Assembly (NCBI RefSeq): GCF_900099835.1
Contig: NZ_FNKP01000002.1
Location: 2,790,001 to 2,854,000, forward strand
Direction: 5' to 3'
DNA length: 64,000 bases
Source of the DNA: Paraburkholderia fungorum
GTDB taxonomy: Bacteria > Pseudomonadota > Gammaproteobacteria > Burkholderiales > Burkholderiaceae
In this document: piece after piece, positions 9,168 to 18,495 of the stretch
Layout of the letters: every line of letters begins with the position of its first letter
Numbering within the stretch: position 1 is the stretch's first letter
Notes under the pieces: model-generated
Database searches by the model: none
Seen by the model: the letters and a program-made list of their open reading frames with translations, nothing else
Told to the model about the DNA's origin: nothing
Made by a program: the position numbers and the translations under genes

Positions 9168-11417
9168 TCAGAAGCGGTAATCGAACGTCGCCAGCAACGT
9201 GCGGCCGATGCCCGGCACCGAACGGCCGCCGTCAGACGGAATCAGCGCGTCGAAGTATTCCTTGTTGGTCAGGTTCAGCAGATTCAGGCGCACATCGTAC
9301 TTCTTCGCGTGATACGCAGCCGTCGCGTCCCAACGCGTATAGCCCGGCACGCGCACGTAGTTCGTGTTCGACGCGTAACGCGGCGACATGTAGGTCGGAC
9401 CGCCGCCGATCTCCCAATGCGGCGTGATCGCGTAGGTCGACCACAACGTCAGCGTATTGCGCGGCGTGTTGGCCGGTACGTGACCCTGCGTGCCGTCGGC
9501 GGCCTTCAGGATGATCGCGTCCATGTACGTATAGCCGCCGAAAATCTGCCACTTGTCGGTGATGTGACCCGTCACGCCGGCCTGAAAACCGTCCACGCGG
9601 ATGTCGCCGTCAAGCTCGTATTCGGTCGTCGACACCTGGGTGCGCGCGTTGTCCATTTCCTCGCGGAAGAACGCGGAATTCACCGACAGATTGCCGCCCA
9701 GCAGATCCCACTTGCCGCCCACTTCATACGATTTGGTCGACTCCGGCGCGAGGTTCTGCGTCAGGTTGGTCAGCGTCAACGCTTCGAGCGACGGGTCGAA
9801 CGACGTGCCGTACGACACGTAGTACGACTGCCAGTCGCTCGGCTGATAAATCACGCCGGCGCGGACGCTGGTGAAGAAGTTAGTCTGTGTCGCGTAGGAC
9901 GGCAGGCTGACCGTGTTGTGGATCTGCGCCTGAAAGCGATCCCAGCGCAGGCCGCCAATCACCTTCCAGTGCTGATTCAGCGAGACGGTGTCGTTCAAAT
10001 ACGCGGCGATTTCGTTCGACCCCGAATCGGCGAAGTTGCCGACCGTGGTCGTCACTCCGGCTGGCGACGACATGATCGCCGGGTCGACCATCGTCACGAC
10101 CGGCAGGTTGTTACGCGTGTAGGCCTGGTTCGTGTAGCTGTCGTGGCCGAGTTCGATACCGGCGATCATGTCGTGCTTGATCGGGCCGGTGTCGAATTTG
10201 TATTCGACCATCGTGTCGTTGTAGATCGAGTGGTTCTCGATCACACGATCGTGGCTCTGCAACTTGATGAACAGTTCCGACGGCGGCAGCGTCGTGAAAT
10301 TGCCGTTGGTCAACGCCGTGCTCGTCGAGAGCGGACCGGTCAACACCGCTTGCGGCGCGGTTTCGCGCGCATCGGTCATCGAGTGCGAGAGCTGCGTCTG
10401 GTTGGTGAACGTGAGCGCGTCCGAGAACTTGTGCTTGATCGACGCGTTGAAGGTCTGCACGTCCTGGATCGTGCGGTCGCTGGTCAGGCCGTAGAACGTG
10501 TTGCGCGACACCGGCGCAGGGCGGCCGTTCAACGCCTGGATGCCGTAGTCCGGCTGGTCGTGGTTGTGCTGGATCAGCGCGGACAGCGTGACTTCGGTCG
10601 GCGTGCCGATGCCGAAGCGCACTTCCGGCGCAATGCCGAAGTCCTTGTTCTTCATCACGTCCCGCGTCGAACCGATGCTCTGGCCGAACGCGTTCAGGCG
10701 GATCGCCGACGTGTCGGTGAGCTTGTGATTCACGTCGACCGAGGTGCGATAGTGGTCGTCGGTGCCGACCGTCGTCGAGATTTCCGCGGAGTCTTTCAGG
10801 TTCGCTTTCTTGCTGACCTGATTGATCACGCCGCCCGTCGAGCCACGACCGAACAGCATCGACGAAGGACCGTACAGCACTTCGATTTCTTCGAGGTCGA
10901 AGGTGTCGCGATAGTACTGATTGCGATCGCGGAAGCCGTCCAGGTAAATGTCGTTCTGCGCCGTGAAGCCGCGCAGGTTGATGTTGTTGCCGATCTGCCC
11001 GCCTTCCGCGCCGCCGATCGTCACGCCCGGCGCATTGCGCAGCGCGTCCTGAAACGACGTCGCGCCTTGCGACGCGAGCACGTCCTTGTTGATGACCGTC
11101 ACGGTCTGCGGGATGTCGCGCAGCGCCGTCGGCGTCTTCGCGCCGACGTTCGAGCGCTCGGCCTGGAAGTCCTGTTGCTCGACTTGCGCGGCGACGCCGA
11201 TGGTCGGCAAGGTGCCGCTGTCGGCGGCAGTGGTTGTTTTCGTTGCGGTTGTTGCTGTGTTCGTCGCTGCGTTCGCGTTTGCGTTTGCGCCGGTCGCTGC
11301 GTTGTCGGTCGCGGATTGCGATGTAGCCTGGGGCGCGGTCTGCGCCACTGCGGGTGTTGCAAATGGAATGGCAAAAGCTAGCGCTAACGCAGTCGCGAGC
11401 GGCGTGTGGTTGAACAT
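9168..11417 (-). CDS. TonB-dependent catecholate-type siderophore receptor (Fiu-like)
   Basis: This 749-residue outer-membrane receptor imports a ferric siderophore using TonB energy. A signal peptide ends at AVAQ (about residue 26). An unusually Ala/Thr/Asn-rich linker (27-75) precedes the plug domain (about 90-200, with LRDIPQTVTVI and the segment IEVLYGPSSMLFGRGSTGG) and a 22-strand barrel that ends in the expected terminal aromatic (ATFDYRF). Family placement near Fiu/PiuA rests on these plug motifs and on the piuC neighbour. The siderophore is unknown; catecholates are likely by analogy. A Fur box lies upstream, so iron repression is expected. Confidence 0.93.
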   Translation of the reverse strand: MFNHTPLATALALAFAIPFATPAVAQTAPQATSQSATDNAATGANANANAATNTATTATKTTTAADSGTLPTIGVAAQVEQQDFQAERSNVGAKTPTALRDIPQTVTVINKDVLASQGATSFQDALRNAPGVTIGGAEGGQIGNNINLRGFTAQNDIYLDGFRDRNQYYRDTFDLEEIEVLYGPSSMLFGRGSTGGVINQVSKKANLKDSAEISTTVGTDDHYRTSVDVNHKLTDTSAIRLNAFGQSIGSTRDVMKNKDFGIAPEVRFGIGTPTEVTLSALIQHNHDQPDYGIQALNGRPAPVSRNTFYGLTSDRTIQDVQTFNASIKHKFSDALTFTNQTQLSHSMTDARETAPQAVLTGPLSTSTALTNGNFTTLPPSELFIKLQSHDRVIENHSIYNDTMVEYKFDTGPIKHDMIAGIELGHDSYTNQAYTRNNLPVVTMVDPAIMSSPAGVTTTVGNFADSGSNEIAAYLNDTVSLNQHWKVIGGLRWDRFQAQIHNTVSLPSYATQTNFFTSVRAGVIYQPSDWQSYYVSYGTSFDPSLEALTLTNLTQNLAPESTKSYEVGGKWDLLGGNLSVNSAFFREEMDNARTQVSTTEYELDGDIRVDGFQAGVTGHITDKWQIFGGYTYMDAIILKAADGTQGHVPANTPRNTLTLWSTYAITPHWEIGGGPTYMSPRYASNTNYVRVPGYTRWDATAAYHAKKYDVRLNLLNLTNKEYFDALIPSDGGRSVPGIGRTLLATFDYRF

Positions 11418-11871
11418 GGAAATCCCGTCAGATGTGCGCGTGCCAAATTCGCATGAATGTCATGGAATCGATGACAAAAACGCAAGTGGCTGGCTGCCGT
11501 TCGCGCTCGTCGAGCACGCGATGACGGGGTGGCTGGCTGGTTTTTAAATGAGAATCGCTATCATTCCACACGCCTTACAACCCTACAATCGCGACTTATC
11601 TAACCGGATGTAATGAAATTGTTTCGGAATTTTACGAGCGAATGGCGTTTGTAAAGATCAGCCTATGCCTCATCGCGTTTTATTACTTATTTGTAATATC
11701 AGACGATTTAAAAGCCAATCAGCATAGGGATTCTGGATATTTAAAGCGTCTCTTTATTCTTTCAAATAAATAACGTCAGATTGCCGTTGTGAAGCACACT
11801 AAATTGCGACTCCGTTTATCCTTTTTGCAACACTGCATCGCGCTAGTGCCCCGTCCATCCCGGAGTGAGTC
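11418..11871. other. AT-rich divergent intergenic region
   Basis: This 454-bp region separates the iron receptor from the aldo/keto reductase gene. Its right half (about 11580-11800) is strikingly AT-rich for this genome. It holds the Fur box described separately and the presumed promoters of both genes. I see no coding frame, no tRNA-like fold and no clear terminator in the remainder. It could bind a nucleoid protein such as H-NS/MvaT, or contain an unrecognised small RNA. Confidence 0.5.
11549..11563 (-). promoter_or_regulatory. Fur box of the siderophore receptor operon
   Basis: The sequence TGAGAATCGCTATCA matches 12 of 15 positions of the 7-1-7 Fur core TGATAATCATTATCA and sits inside a longer palindrome with AATGA/TCATT ends. 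It lies about 130 bp upstream of the receptor start. A possible -35-like TTGTAA on the minus strand lies just upstream of the box, so bound Fur would cover the promoter under iron-replete conditions. Confidence 0.85.
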
Positions 11872-12867
11872 ATGCAATACCGCAAATTCGGCCATACCGG
11901 CCTGAACGTTTCGCGCCTGTGTCTCGGCACGATGACTTTTGGCCTGCAAACTGAGGAAGACGTCTCACATCGCATTCTTGATACGGCGGCGGATGCCGGC
12001 GTGAATTTCATCGATACCGCCAATGTGTATCCGCTCGGCGGCGGCGAAAATATTGCCGGGCGCACGGAGGAAATCGTCGGGCGCTGGCTGAAGGGCAAAC
12101 GCGAGCGCTTCATTCTGGCGACCAAGGCGGTCGGCAAAATGGGACCGGCGGACTGGGATCAGGGCGCGTCGCGCAAACATCTGCTGGACGCAATCGACGC
12201 GTCGCTGCGCCGCCTCGGCACCGATTACGTCGACCTCTACCAGCTTCATTCCGACGACGCGAACACGCCGCTCGACGAAACTCTCGAAGCGCTCGACGTG
12301 ATCGTGCGCTCGGGTAAGGCGCGCTATATCGGCGTGTCGAACTTCCTCGCTTACCGGCTCGCGCGCGCCTTAGGACGCGCAGATGTGTTGCGCACGGCGC
12401 GTTTCGTGTCGGTGCAGCCGCGCTACAACCTGCTGTTCCGTCAGATCGAGCGGGAATTGCTGCCGTTGGCGAGCGAGGAAGGGTTGGCCGTGATGCCCTA
12501 CAACCCGCTTGCGGGCGGCTTGCTGACCGGCAAGCATCGACTCGATGCGACACCTGCGACCGGGCGCTTCACCGAGACCGTCGGCAAGGCGGGCGCGATG
12601 TATCAGGAGCGCTACTGGCATCAGCGCGAGTTCGAGACCATCGAGCAACTGAAGGCGATTGCCGCAACGACCGGCGAGTCGTTGACACGCGTGTCGCTCG
12701 CGTGGGTGCTCGCCAATCCGCTGATTACATCGGCGATTATCGGCGCAAGCCGCGCGGAACAATTGAGCGATACGCTCGCGGCCTGCGAACTCGTGCTCGA
12801 TCCGCAGATCAAGACGCAACTCGACGAAGCCAGCGTGCAGTATCGCTGGGGAGATGCCGCGCGCTAG
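11872..12867 (+). CDS. Aldo/keto reductase
   Basis: This 331-residue NADPH-dependent (beta/alpha)8-barrel oxidoreductase belongs to the AKR family. It shows the substrate/cofactor segment NFIDTANVYPLGG, with catalytic Asp and Tyr, then LATKAV for the catalytic Lys, the YVDLYQLHSDD stretch with the active-site His, and the IGVSNF motif. The C-terminal ITSAIIGASRAEQL is the nucleotide-binding end. GGAGTGAG immediately precedes the ATG. It is monocistronic, transcribed away from the iron operon and converging on the glucokinase-like gene. The physiological aldehyde is unknown. Confidence 0.92.
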   Translation: MQYRKFGHTGLNVSRLCLGTMTFGLQTEEDVSHRILDTAADAGVNFIDTANVYPLGGGENIAGRTEEIVGRWLKGKRERFILATKAVGKMGPADWDQGASRKHLLDAIDASLRRLGTDYVDLYQLHSDDANTPLDETLEALDVIVRSGKARYIGVSNFLAYRLARALGRADVLRTARFVSVQPRYNLLFRQIERELLPLASEEGLAVMPYNPLAGGLLTGKHRLDATPATGRFTETVGKAGAMYQERYWHQREFETIEQLKAIAATTGESLTRVSLAWVLANPLITSAIIGASRAEQLSDTLAACELVLDPQIKTQLDEASVQYRWGDAAR

Positions 12868-12908
12868 TCACAGGCGCGGCAGGTCTTGCTGAAGGCCTGA
12901 ACCCGCGC

Positions 12909-13769
12909 CTACTTGAAATGCCCGCTGCGCTGATTGGCTTCCGGCAACTGCCGCGTCTCGCGGAAAGATTTCGGATGCCACAGACGCGCGCCGCCTTCAA
13001 TACCGGCGTCGTTCGAAACGGTCGCCACGTTGGCCGGCAAGTCGAACTTCAGACGCGCCGCATTGCCGCCGCCAATCCACAATTTGTCGTAATTCACGAG
13101 CGAATCGAGAATGCCGATCACTTTCTCGACCCGCTTGTTCCAGCGCTTGTTGCCCACTTTGTCGCGCGCGGCGTCGCCAATGTATTCGTCGTATGCGACG
13201 CCTTTCTTGCTCACCGGATGATGCGCGAGTTCGAGATGCGGCATCAGCTCGCCGTCGCGGAACATCGCGGTGCCCGCGCCCGTGCCGAGCGTCAGCACGA
13301 ATTCGAGGCCGTGTCCTTCGATCGCGGCGAAGCCCTGCATTTCAGCATCGTTGATCATGCGCACCGGCAAGCCGCCCAGCCGCTGCGCCAGCGAATCCGC
13401 AAGCGCAATGTCGTGCCAGCCTTCCACGCCGAAATGCGGCGCGGTCAGAATGCGGTTGTCACGCACCACGCCGGGAAAGCCGATCGACATCAGCGTGGGC
13501 GGTTGCTGCTCGACCAGCGGCGTCACTAACGCGAACAACGCGTCCACCAGTTGCGCGGGCGTGCACGGGTGCGGCGTCGCCACACGCACGCGTTCGGTTT
13601 TCATCTGTCCGTCAGCGTCGATGATCGCGGCTTTCAGGCCGGTGCCGCCCACGTCGATCGCGAGAATACGTTCGGTGCTGGCCGTCGCTTTCGCATTGCG
13701 CGTTGCGCCGCTCGTGGTCTTGCCGGCTGTCTTACTGACTGTCTTGCCTGCGGTTTTACGTGTTGCCAA
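12909..13769 (-). CDS. ROK-family polyphosphate-glucokinase-like kinase
   Basis: This 286-residue cytosolic sugar kinase has the ATP/polyphosphate loop LAIDVGGTGLKAAIIDADG (about 36-54), the segment GFPGVVRDNRILTAPHFG, catalytic Asp in MINDAEMQG, and LGTGAGTAMF followed by an ELAHH stretch. These are closest to strictly polyphosphate or dual polyphosphate/ATP glucokinases. A Lys/Ala/Thr-rich N-terminal tail (1-32, with KTAGK repeats) is unusual and could bind polyanion. The start is a TTG with GGGGGA 5 nt upstream. It lies 36 bp downstream of zwf, so glucose 6-phosphate made here can go straight to that enzyme. Phosphoryl donor preference is inferred. Confidence 0.85.
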   Translation of the reverse strand: MATRKTAGKTVSKTAGKTTSGATRNAKATASTERILAIDVGGTGLKAAIIDADGQMKTERVRVATPHPCTPAQLVDALFALVTPLVEQQPPTLMSIGFPGVVRDNRILTAPHFGVEGWHDIALADSLAQRLGGLPVRMINDAEMQGFAAIEGHGLEFVLTLGTGAGTAMFRDGELMPHLELAHHPVSKKGVAYDEYIGDAARDKVGNKRWNKRVEKVIGILDSLVNYDKLWIGGGNAARLKFDLPANVATVSNDAGIEGGARLWHPKSFRETRQLPEANQRSGHFK

Positions 13770-13805
13770 GGTGTCCCCCGATTATGTTGATCGCGGATGC
13801 TGGAA

Positions 13806-15419
13806 TTACTTCTTCTCGACCGGTTCCTGTTTCAACGGACGCCATGCGTGCCCGTCGCGCGCGAGCAACGCATCTGCCTGCGCCGGTCCTTCGCTGCCGG
13901 ATGCGTAACCATGCACCGGCACCGCGCCGCCGGTTTTCGGATGCAGCACGTCGTCGACCGCGCTCCAACTCGTCTCGATACTGTCCGCGCGTTGAAACAG
14001 CGTTTCGTCGCCGAGCATGCAGTCGTACAGCAGCGTCTCGTAGCCGACATTCGCGCGCTCGGTAAAGAAGTCGTTGTAATCGAACGATGACTGCACCGCG
14101 CCAACCTGCATCACCGGCCCCGGTGTTTTCACGTTGAAGTCGAAGCTCGTGCCGTGCGCGGGATCGATGCGCAAGGTCAGCACGTTCGGCGTGAGCGCAT
14201 CGACCGGCGTGTCGCGGAACAGACGGAACGGCACCGGCTTGAGCTGCACCGAAATCTCCGTGCGACGCGCGGCGAGCCGCTTGCCCGTGCGCAGATAAAA
14301 CGGCACGCCAGCCCAACGCCAGTTCTCGACGAACACGCGCGCGGCGGCATAGGTCTCGGTCGTGCTGTCCGGCGCGACGTCCGGTTCTTCACGATAGCCC
14401 ACGCCAGAAGGGCCTTTTTCGTATTGACCGAAGACCACGTCGTCGGGCGTCAGCGGTTTGATCGCGTCGAAGATATCGGCTTTCTTGTCGCGCACGGCTT
14501 CGGCGTCGAACGAATTGGGCGGCTCCATCGCGACCATACCGAGCAACTGGAACAGGTGGTTCGGCAGCATGTCGCGAAACGCACCGGTCTGCTCGTAGAA
14601 TTTGCCGCGCCCTTCCACGCCGATCGTTTCCGCTGCCGTGATCTGCACGCTGTCGATATATTCGCGCCGCCATACCGGCTCGAACAGCGCATTCGCGAAA
14701 CGCACCGCGAGAATGCTCTGCACGGTGTCCTTGCCGAGAAAGTGATCGATGCGATACACCTGCTCTTCTTTCGCGTACGACAGGATGTGCGCGTTCAGAT
14801 CGCGCGCCGAAGCGAGGTCGGTGCCGAACGGTTTCTCGATGACGATGCGGCGGAAACCGCCTTTATCGCCGTCGCCTTCTTTCAGCAATCCGGCTTTGCC
14901 GAGATGCTCGACGATCGGTTTGAAAAAGCGCGACGTGACCGCGAGATAAAAAATCACGTTACCGCCCGACGATTGATCGAGCTTCTGCTTGAGCTTCGCA
15001 AACGTGTCGTCGCTTTCGAACTCGCCTGCCATGTATTCGAGGCGTTGCGCGACCCAGTCCCATGCTTTGTCGTCGAGCTTGCCCGCGTGGAAGGTGCTGG
15101 CTTTGTCGGCGGCAAACTGTTCGAGCGACTTGTGCAGGTCGTCGACCCACTCCGTCGTTTCGCGCTCGCCATGATTGACGCCGATGATCTTCATGCCATT
15201 GTCGAGCAGGCCATCGACGGCGAGGTTGTAGAGCGCGGGCATCAGAAGACGCTTGGTCAGGTCGCCGCCCGCGCCGAAGATCACCAGCGTGCAGGGTGGC
15301 GCGGGCCGCTTGCCGGCCGGCGACGCAGGCGCCTCCTGCGGGCTTGCGCTGACCTTGCAGCTAGGCGTTTGACTGGCGGCGGATTGATCGGAAGCTTGAG
15401 CGTTCGGTGTAGTCGGCAT
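13806..15419 (-). CDS. zwf: Glucose-6-phosphate 1-dehydrogenase
   Basis: This enzyme oxidises glucose 6-phosphate to 6-phosphogluconolactone with NAD(P)+, the entry to the Entner-Doudoroff and pentose phosphate routes. The nucleotide-binding start VIFGAGGDLTKR and the catalytic segment RIDHFLGKD are intact, and the C-terminal domain is complete. The ATG at 15419 gives 537 residues; about 45 residues rich in Ala, Ser and Pro precede the conserved core, which is longer than in E. coli Zwf. A start at 15476 would lengthen this further and is less likely. It sits between the glucosidase gene and the glucokinase-like gene on the same strand. Confidence 0.95.
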   Translation of the reverse strand: MPTTPNAQASDQSAASQTPSCKVSASPQEAPASPAGKRPAPPCTLVIFGAGGDLTKRLLMPALYNLAVDGLLDNGMKIIGVNHGERETTEWVDDLHKSLEQFAADKASTFHAGKLDDKAWDWVAQRLEYMAGEFESDDTFAKLKQKLDQSSGGNVIFYLAVTSRFFKPIVEHLGKAGLLKEGDGDKGGFRRIVIEKPFGTDLASARDLNAHILSYAKEEQVYRIDHFLGKDTVQSILAVRFANALFEPVWRREYIDSVQITAAETIGVEGRGKFYEQTGAFRDMLPNHLFQLLGMVAMEPPNSFDAEAVRDKKADIFDAIKPLTPDDVVFGQYEKGPSGVGYREEPDVAPDSTTETYAAARVFVENWRWAGVPFYLRTGKRLAARRTEISVQLKPVPFRLFRDTPVDALTPNVLTLRIDPAHGTSFDFNVKTPGPVMQVGAVQSSFDYNDFFTERANVGYETLLYDCMLGDETLFQRADSIETSWSAVDDVLHPKTGGAVPVHGYASGSEGPAQADALLARDGHAWRPLKQEPVEKK

Positions 15420-15634
15420 GGGATTCACTTGAGGAAGCCAATGGAACAACGTGGCGGTACATGAAAGACCATGCACGAACCCGCACAGTTCAAAAACGAT
15501 TCTGACGATTTGCGCGGCACGCGAGGTTGTAGGGCTTATGTAACCCCATGTGCCGCACTTTGACGCTGGTGTTTCACGCGCAGTGCCGGTGCGCCCGGTT
15601 CGAAACGCGCTACTCGTTACCTGAGTTAATTGAG

Positions 15635-18445
15635 TTACTTGATCGCCGAGCCGGCTTCGACAGCGGCCGGCTCCGGCACCGACTCCTGCGCATGAACAGG
15701 CGCAGACGCAGCAGCAGGCGGCGCAGCGGCAGCAGCCGCTTCCGGCTCGCCCGTCACCGGCACATTGCCCGATGCGGCCATCACACGCGGTTGCAGCAGC
15801 AGCGCGACCAGTCCGGTCCAGCCAGTCTGATGCGAAGCGCCGACGCCGCGCCCATTGTCGCCGTGAAAATACTCGTGGAACAGGATCAGATCACGCGAGC
15901 GCGGGTCGGCCTGCAACAGCGGATAAGCGCCCATCACAGGCCGCTCGCCGTCCTTGTTCTTCAGAAACAGAGTGGTCGCACGGCGTGCCAGTTCGTCGGC
16001 GATTTCGCTAAGCGAGAACTTTTGGCCCGAGCCGGTCGGATACTCGACACGGAAATTCTCGCCGTAATAGCGGTGAAATTCGTACAACGATTCGATCAGC
16101 AGATAATTCACCGGCATCCACACCGGACCGCGCCAGTTGGAATTACCGCCGAACACGCGCGTGTCGGATTCAGCCGGCAAATACTTCACCGTGAAGCTGT
16201 CGCCATTGTGATTGAACACGAACGGGTGGTCGCGATGGTATCGGGACAGCGCGCGCACGCCGTGATCGGAGAGGAATTCGCTTTCGTCGAGTGCGCGCCG
16301 CAACAATGCTTTCATCCGATGCCCGCGCAGCAGCGACAGCAGCAGCGCGTTGCCTTTGCCCGGCTCGTTCCAGCGCGACACCAGCTTCGCCAGATCGGGA
16401 CGATGTTCGAGGAACCACACGAGCCGCTCGCGCAGACACGGCAGGCCGCCGTGCAGACGTTCTTCGAGCACGTGCACGGCGAACAGCGGAATCAGGCCGA
16501 CGATGGACCGCACGCGCATCGGAATATTGCTGCCGTCGGGCAGGCGCAGCTTGTCGTAGAAGAACTCGTCTTCGCTGTCCCACAGGCCGGTATCGCAACC
16601 GTCGTCGCAACTCACCGCTTCGGCGATATACAGGAAGTGCTCAAAAAACTTCACGCCGATATCGACGAACACATGGTTCGCGTACGCGAGTTCGAGCGCG
16701 ATACGCATCAGGTCGAGCGCGTACGCGGCCATCCATGCGGTGCCGTCGGCCTGATCGATGTGACCGCCGGTCGGCAGCGGCGACGAGCGGTCGAAGATAC
16801 CGACGTTGTCGAGTCCGAGAAAACCACCCTGGAAAATATTGTGGCCGTCGGCGTCCTTGCGGTTCACCCACCACGAGAAATTCAGCAGCAGCTTATGAAA
16901 GACGAGTTCGAGGAAATCGCGATCCGCCTTGCCGGTCATCGCGCGGTCGATCTCGTAGACGCGCCACGCGGCCCACGCATGCACCGGCGGATTGGCGTCG
17001 CCGAGCGCCCATTCGTATGCCGGTAGCTGGCCGTTCGGATGCTGATAGCGGTCCTTCACCAGCAACAGCAACTGACGCTTCGCAAACGCCGGGTCGATCA
17101 GCGCGAATGCCGCGGCATGAAACGCGAGATCCCACGATGCGTACCACGGGTACTCCCACTTGTCGGGCATCGACACGATGTCGGCATTGCACAGATGCCG
17201 CCAGTCCGCATTACGGCCGTGTTTGCGCCCGGCAGGCGGCGCAGGTTGCAGCGGATCGCCTTCGAGCCAGCGTTGCACGTCGTACTGGTAATACTGCTTC
17301 GACCACAGCATGCCCGCGAGCGCCTGCCGCTGCACGAGCCGTGCATCAGGATCGGCTATTTCGTGCTGCAACGCGCCATAGAATTCGTCGGCTTCCGCGA
17401 TACGCCGCGCGAAAACGGCCTCGGCGTCGAACTGCACATCGTCGGGAGCCGACTGCGGACGCCAGCGCATGTAGACGACAGCGCGTGCATGTGGCGCGAG
17501 TTCCAGCGCCGCGTGCGCGCCGGCCTTGGTGCCCGCGTCGTCGCGGATGGCATGCTGGTCGCCCTGCACGAGGTAGTCGTTGAAGCCGTCCTTGAACGGA
17601 CCCGCGCCGTCCATGTTGAAAAGACGCTTGACGTTCGTATCGTTTTCGCAGAACAGCCATTTGATTTGCGGCGCGTCGTTCGACCAGGCGGTCACGACGA
17701 TCGGCTCATGACCATGCTGACGACCCACCAGATGAACGCCGCCGTCGTGATCGGTTCCGGCAACCAGCGATGGCTTGTCTTTGTTCTCTTTCCACGACCA
17801 CGAATTGCGCGCCCAGATTTGCGGCAGCACATCGAGCGACGCCGCCTGATCCGCGCGATTTTCGATGGTCACGCGCATCACGATGTCGTCGGGCGCGTGC
17901 TTCGCATATTCGACCTGCACGTCGAAATAACGCAGATCGTCGAACACGCCGGTATCGAGAATTTCGTACTCCGGCATGTCGCCGCCACGGCGCGCGTTTT
18001 CCTGCACGAGGTCGTTATACGGAAAAGCCGCGTGCGGATACTTGTAAAGCATGCGCATGTACGAATGCGTCGGCGTGCCGTCGACGTAGAAGTACAACTC
18101 CTTCACGTCCTCGCCGTGATTGCCTTGCGAATTCGTGACGCCGAACAAACGCTCTTTCAGGATCGGGTCCTTACGATTCCACAGCGCGAGCGATACGCAC
18201 CAGCTCAGCTTGTCGTCGCCGAAACCGGCAATACCGTCTTCGCCCCAGCGATACGCGCGGCTGCGCGCATGATCGTGCGGGAACGAGTCCCACGCGGTGC
18301 CGTCTGCGCTGTAGTCCTCGCGCACCGTGCCCCACTGACGCTCGCTCAAATACGGCCCCCAGCGTTGCCAGTGGGCGCAGTCGGCGGAGTGCAGTCGGGA
18401 ACCTTCGATGGTGGCGAGCAGATTGGCAGCGCGCAGCGGTGGCAT
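15635..18445 (-). CDS. MGH1-type glucosidase (GH63-like)
   Basis: This 936-residue protein belongs to the bacterial 'glucosidase' family with an (alpha/alpha)6 barrel of the mannosylglycerate-hydrolase/GH63 type. Its core includes PYYWEY-like and WDLAFHAAAFALIDP segments, DADGHNIFQGGFLGLDNVG with acidic residues, and YWRGP-like NSNWRGPVWMPVNYLL near the C-terminus. No signal peptide is present, so it acts in the cytosol. The ATG at 18445 is chosen because AAGGACG lies 8 nt upstream; an earlier GTG/ATG at 18484 would place the start in the spacer. The C-terminal 45 residues are a low-complexity Ala/Pro tail. It follows the debranching enzyme by 50 bp, suggesting joint trimming of glucans or oligosaccharides. 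Confidence 0.85.
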   Translation of the reverse strand: MPPLRAANLLATIEGSRLHSADCAHWQRWGPYLSERQWGTVREDYSADGTAWDSFPHDHARSRAYRWGEDGIAGFGDDKLSWCVSLALWNRKDPILKERLFGVTNSQGNHGEDVKELYFYVDGTPTHSYMRMLYKYPHAAFPYNDLVQENARRGGDMPEYEILDTGVFDDLRYFDVQVEYAKHAPDDIVMRVTIENRADQAASLDVLPQIWARNSWSWKENKDKPSLVAGTDHDGGVHLVGRQHGHEPIVVTAWSNDAPQIKWLFCENDTNVKRLFNMDGAGPFKDGFNDYLVQGDQHAIRDDAGTKAGAHAALELAPHARAVVYMRWRPQSAPDDVQFDAEAVFARRIAEADEFYGALQHEIADPDARLVQRQALAGMLWSKQYYQYDVQRWLEGDPLQPAPPAGRKHGRNADWRHLCNADIVSMPDKWEYPWYASWDLAFHAAAFALIDPAFAKRQLLLLVKDRYQHPNGQLPAYEWALGDANPPVHAWAAWRVYEIDRAMTGKADRDFLELVFHKLLLNFSWWVNRKDADGHNIFQGGFLGLDNVGIFDRSSPLPTGGHIDQADGTAWMAAYALDLMRIALELAYANHVFVDIGVKFFEHFLYIAEAVSCDDGCDTGLWDSEDEFFYDKLRLPDGSNIPMRVRSIVGLIPLFAVHVLEERLHGGLPCLRERLVWFLEHRPDLAKLVSRWNEPGKGNALLLSLLRGHRMKALLRRALDESEFLSDHGVRALSRYHRDHPFVFNHNGDSFTVKYLPAESDTRVFGGNSNWRGPVWMPVNYLLIESLYEFHRYYGENFRVEYPTGSGQKFSLSEIADELARRATTLFLKNKDGERPVMGAYPLLQADPRSRDLILFHEYFHGDNGRGVGASHQTGWTGLVALLLQPRVMAASGNVPVTGEPEAAAAAAPPAAASAPVHAQESVPEPAAVEAGSAIK

Positions 18446-18495
18446 GACAACGTCCTTGCATCGGGCTTGCGGTGGGACACACATCGTAGCGCGGT

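Noticed and set aside
8406..11381. A 991-codon open frame on the + strand antisense to piuC and the siderophore receptor
   Set aside because: Its product is Arg/Val/His-rich with no domain and mirrors the receptor's codon pattern. High GC removes stop codons from the antisense frame; the receptor motifs on the other strand are unmistakable.
14154..15464. A 436-codon + strand frame antisense to zwf
   Set aside because: The minus-strand frame carries the full glucose-6-phosphate dehydrogenase signature; the + frame lacks any motif.
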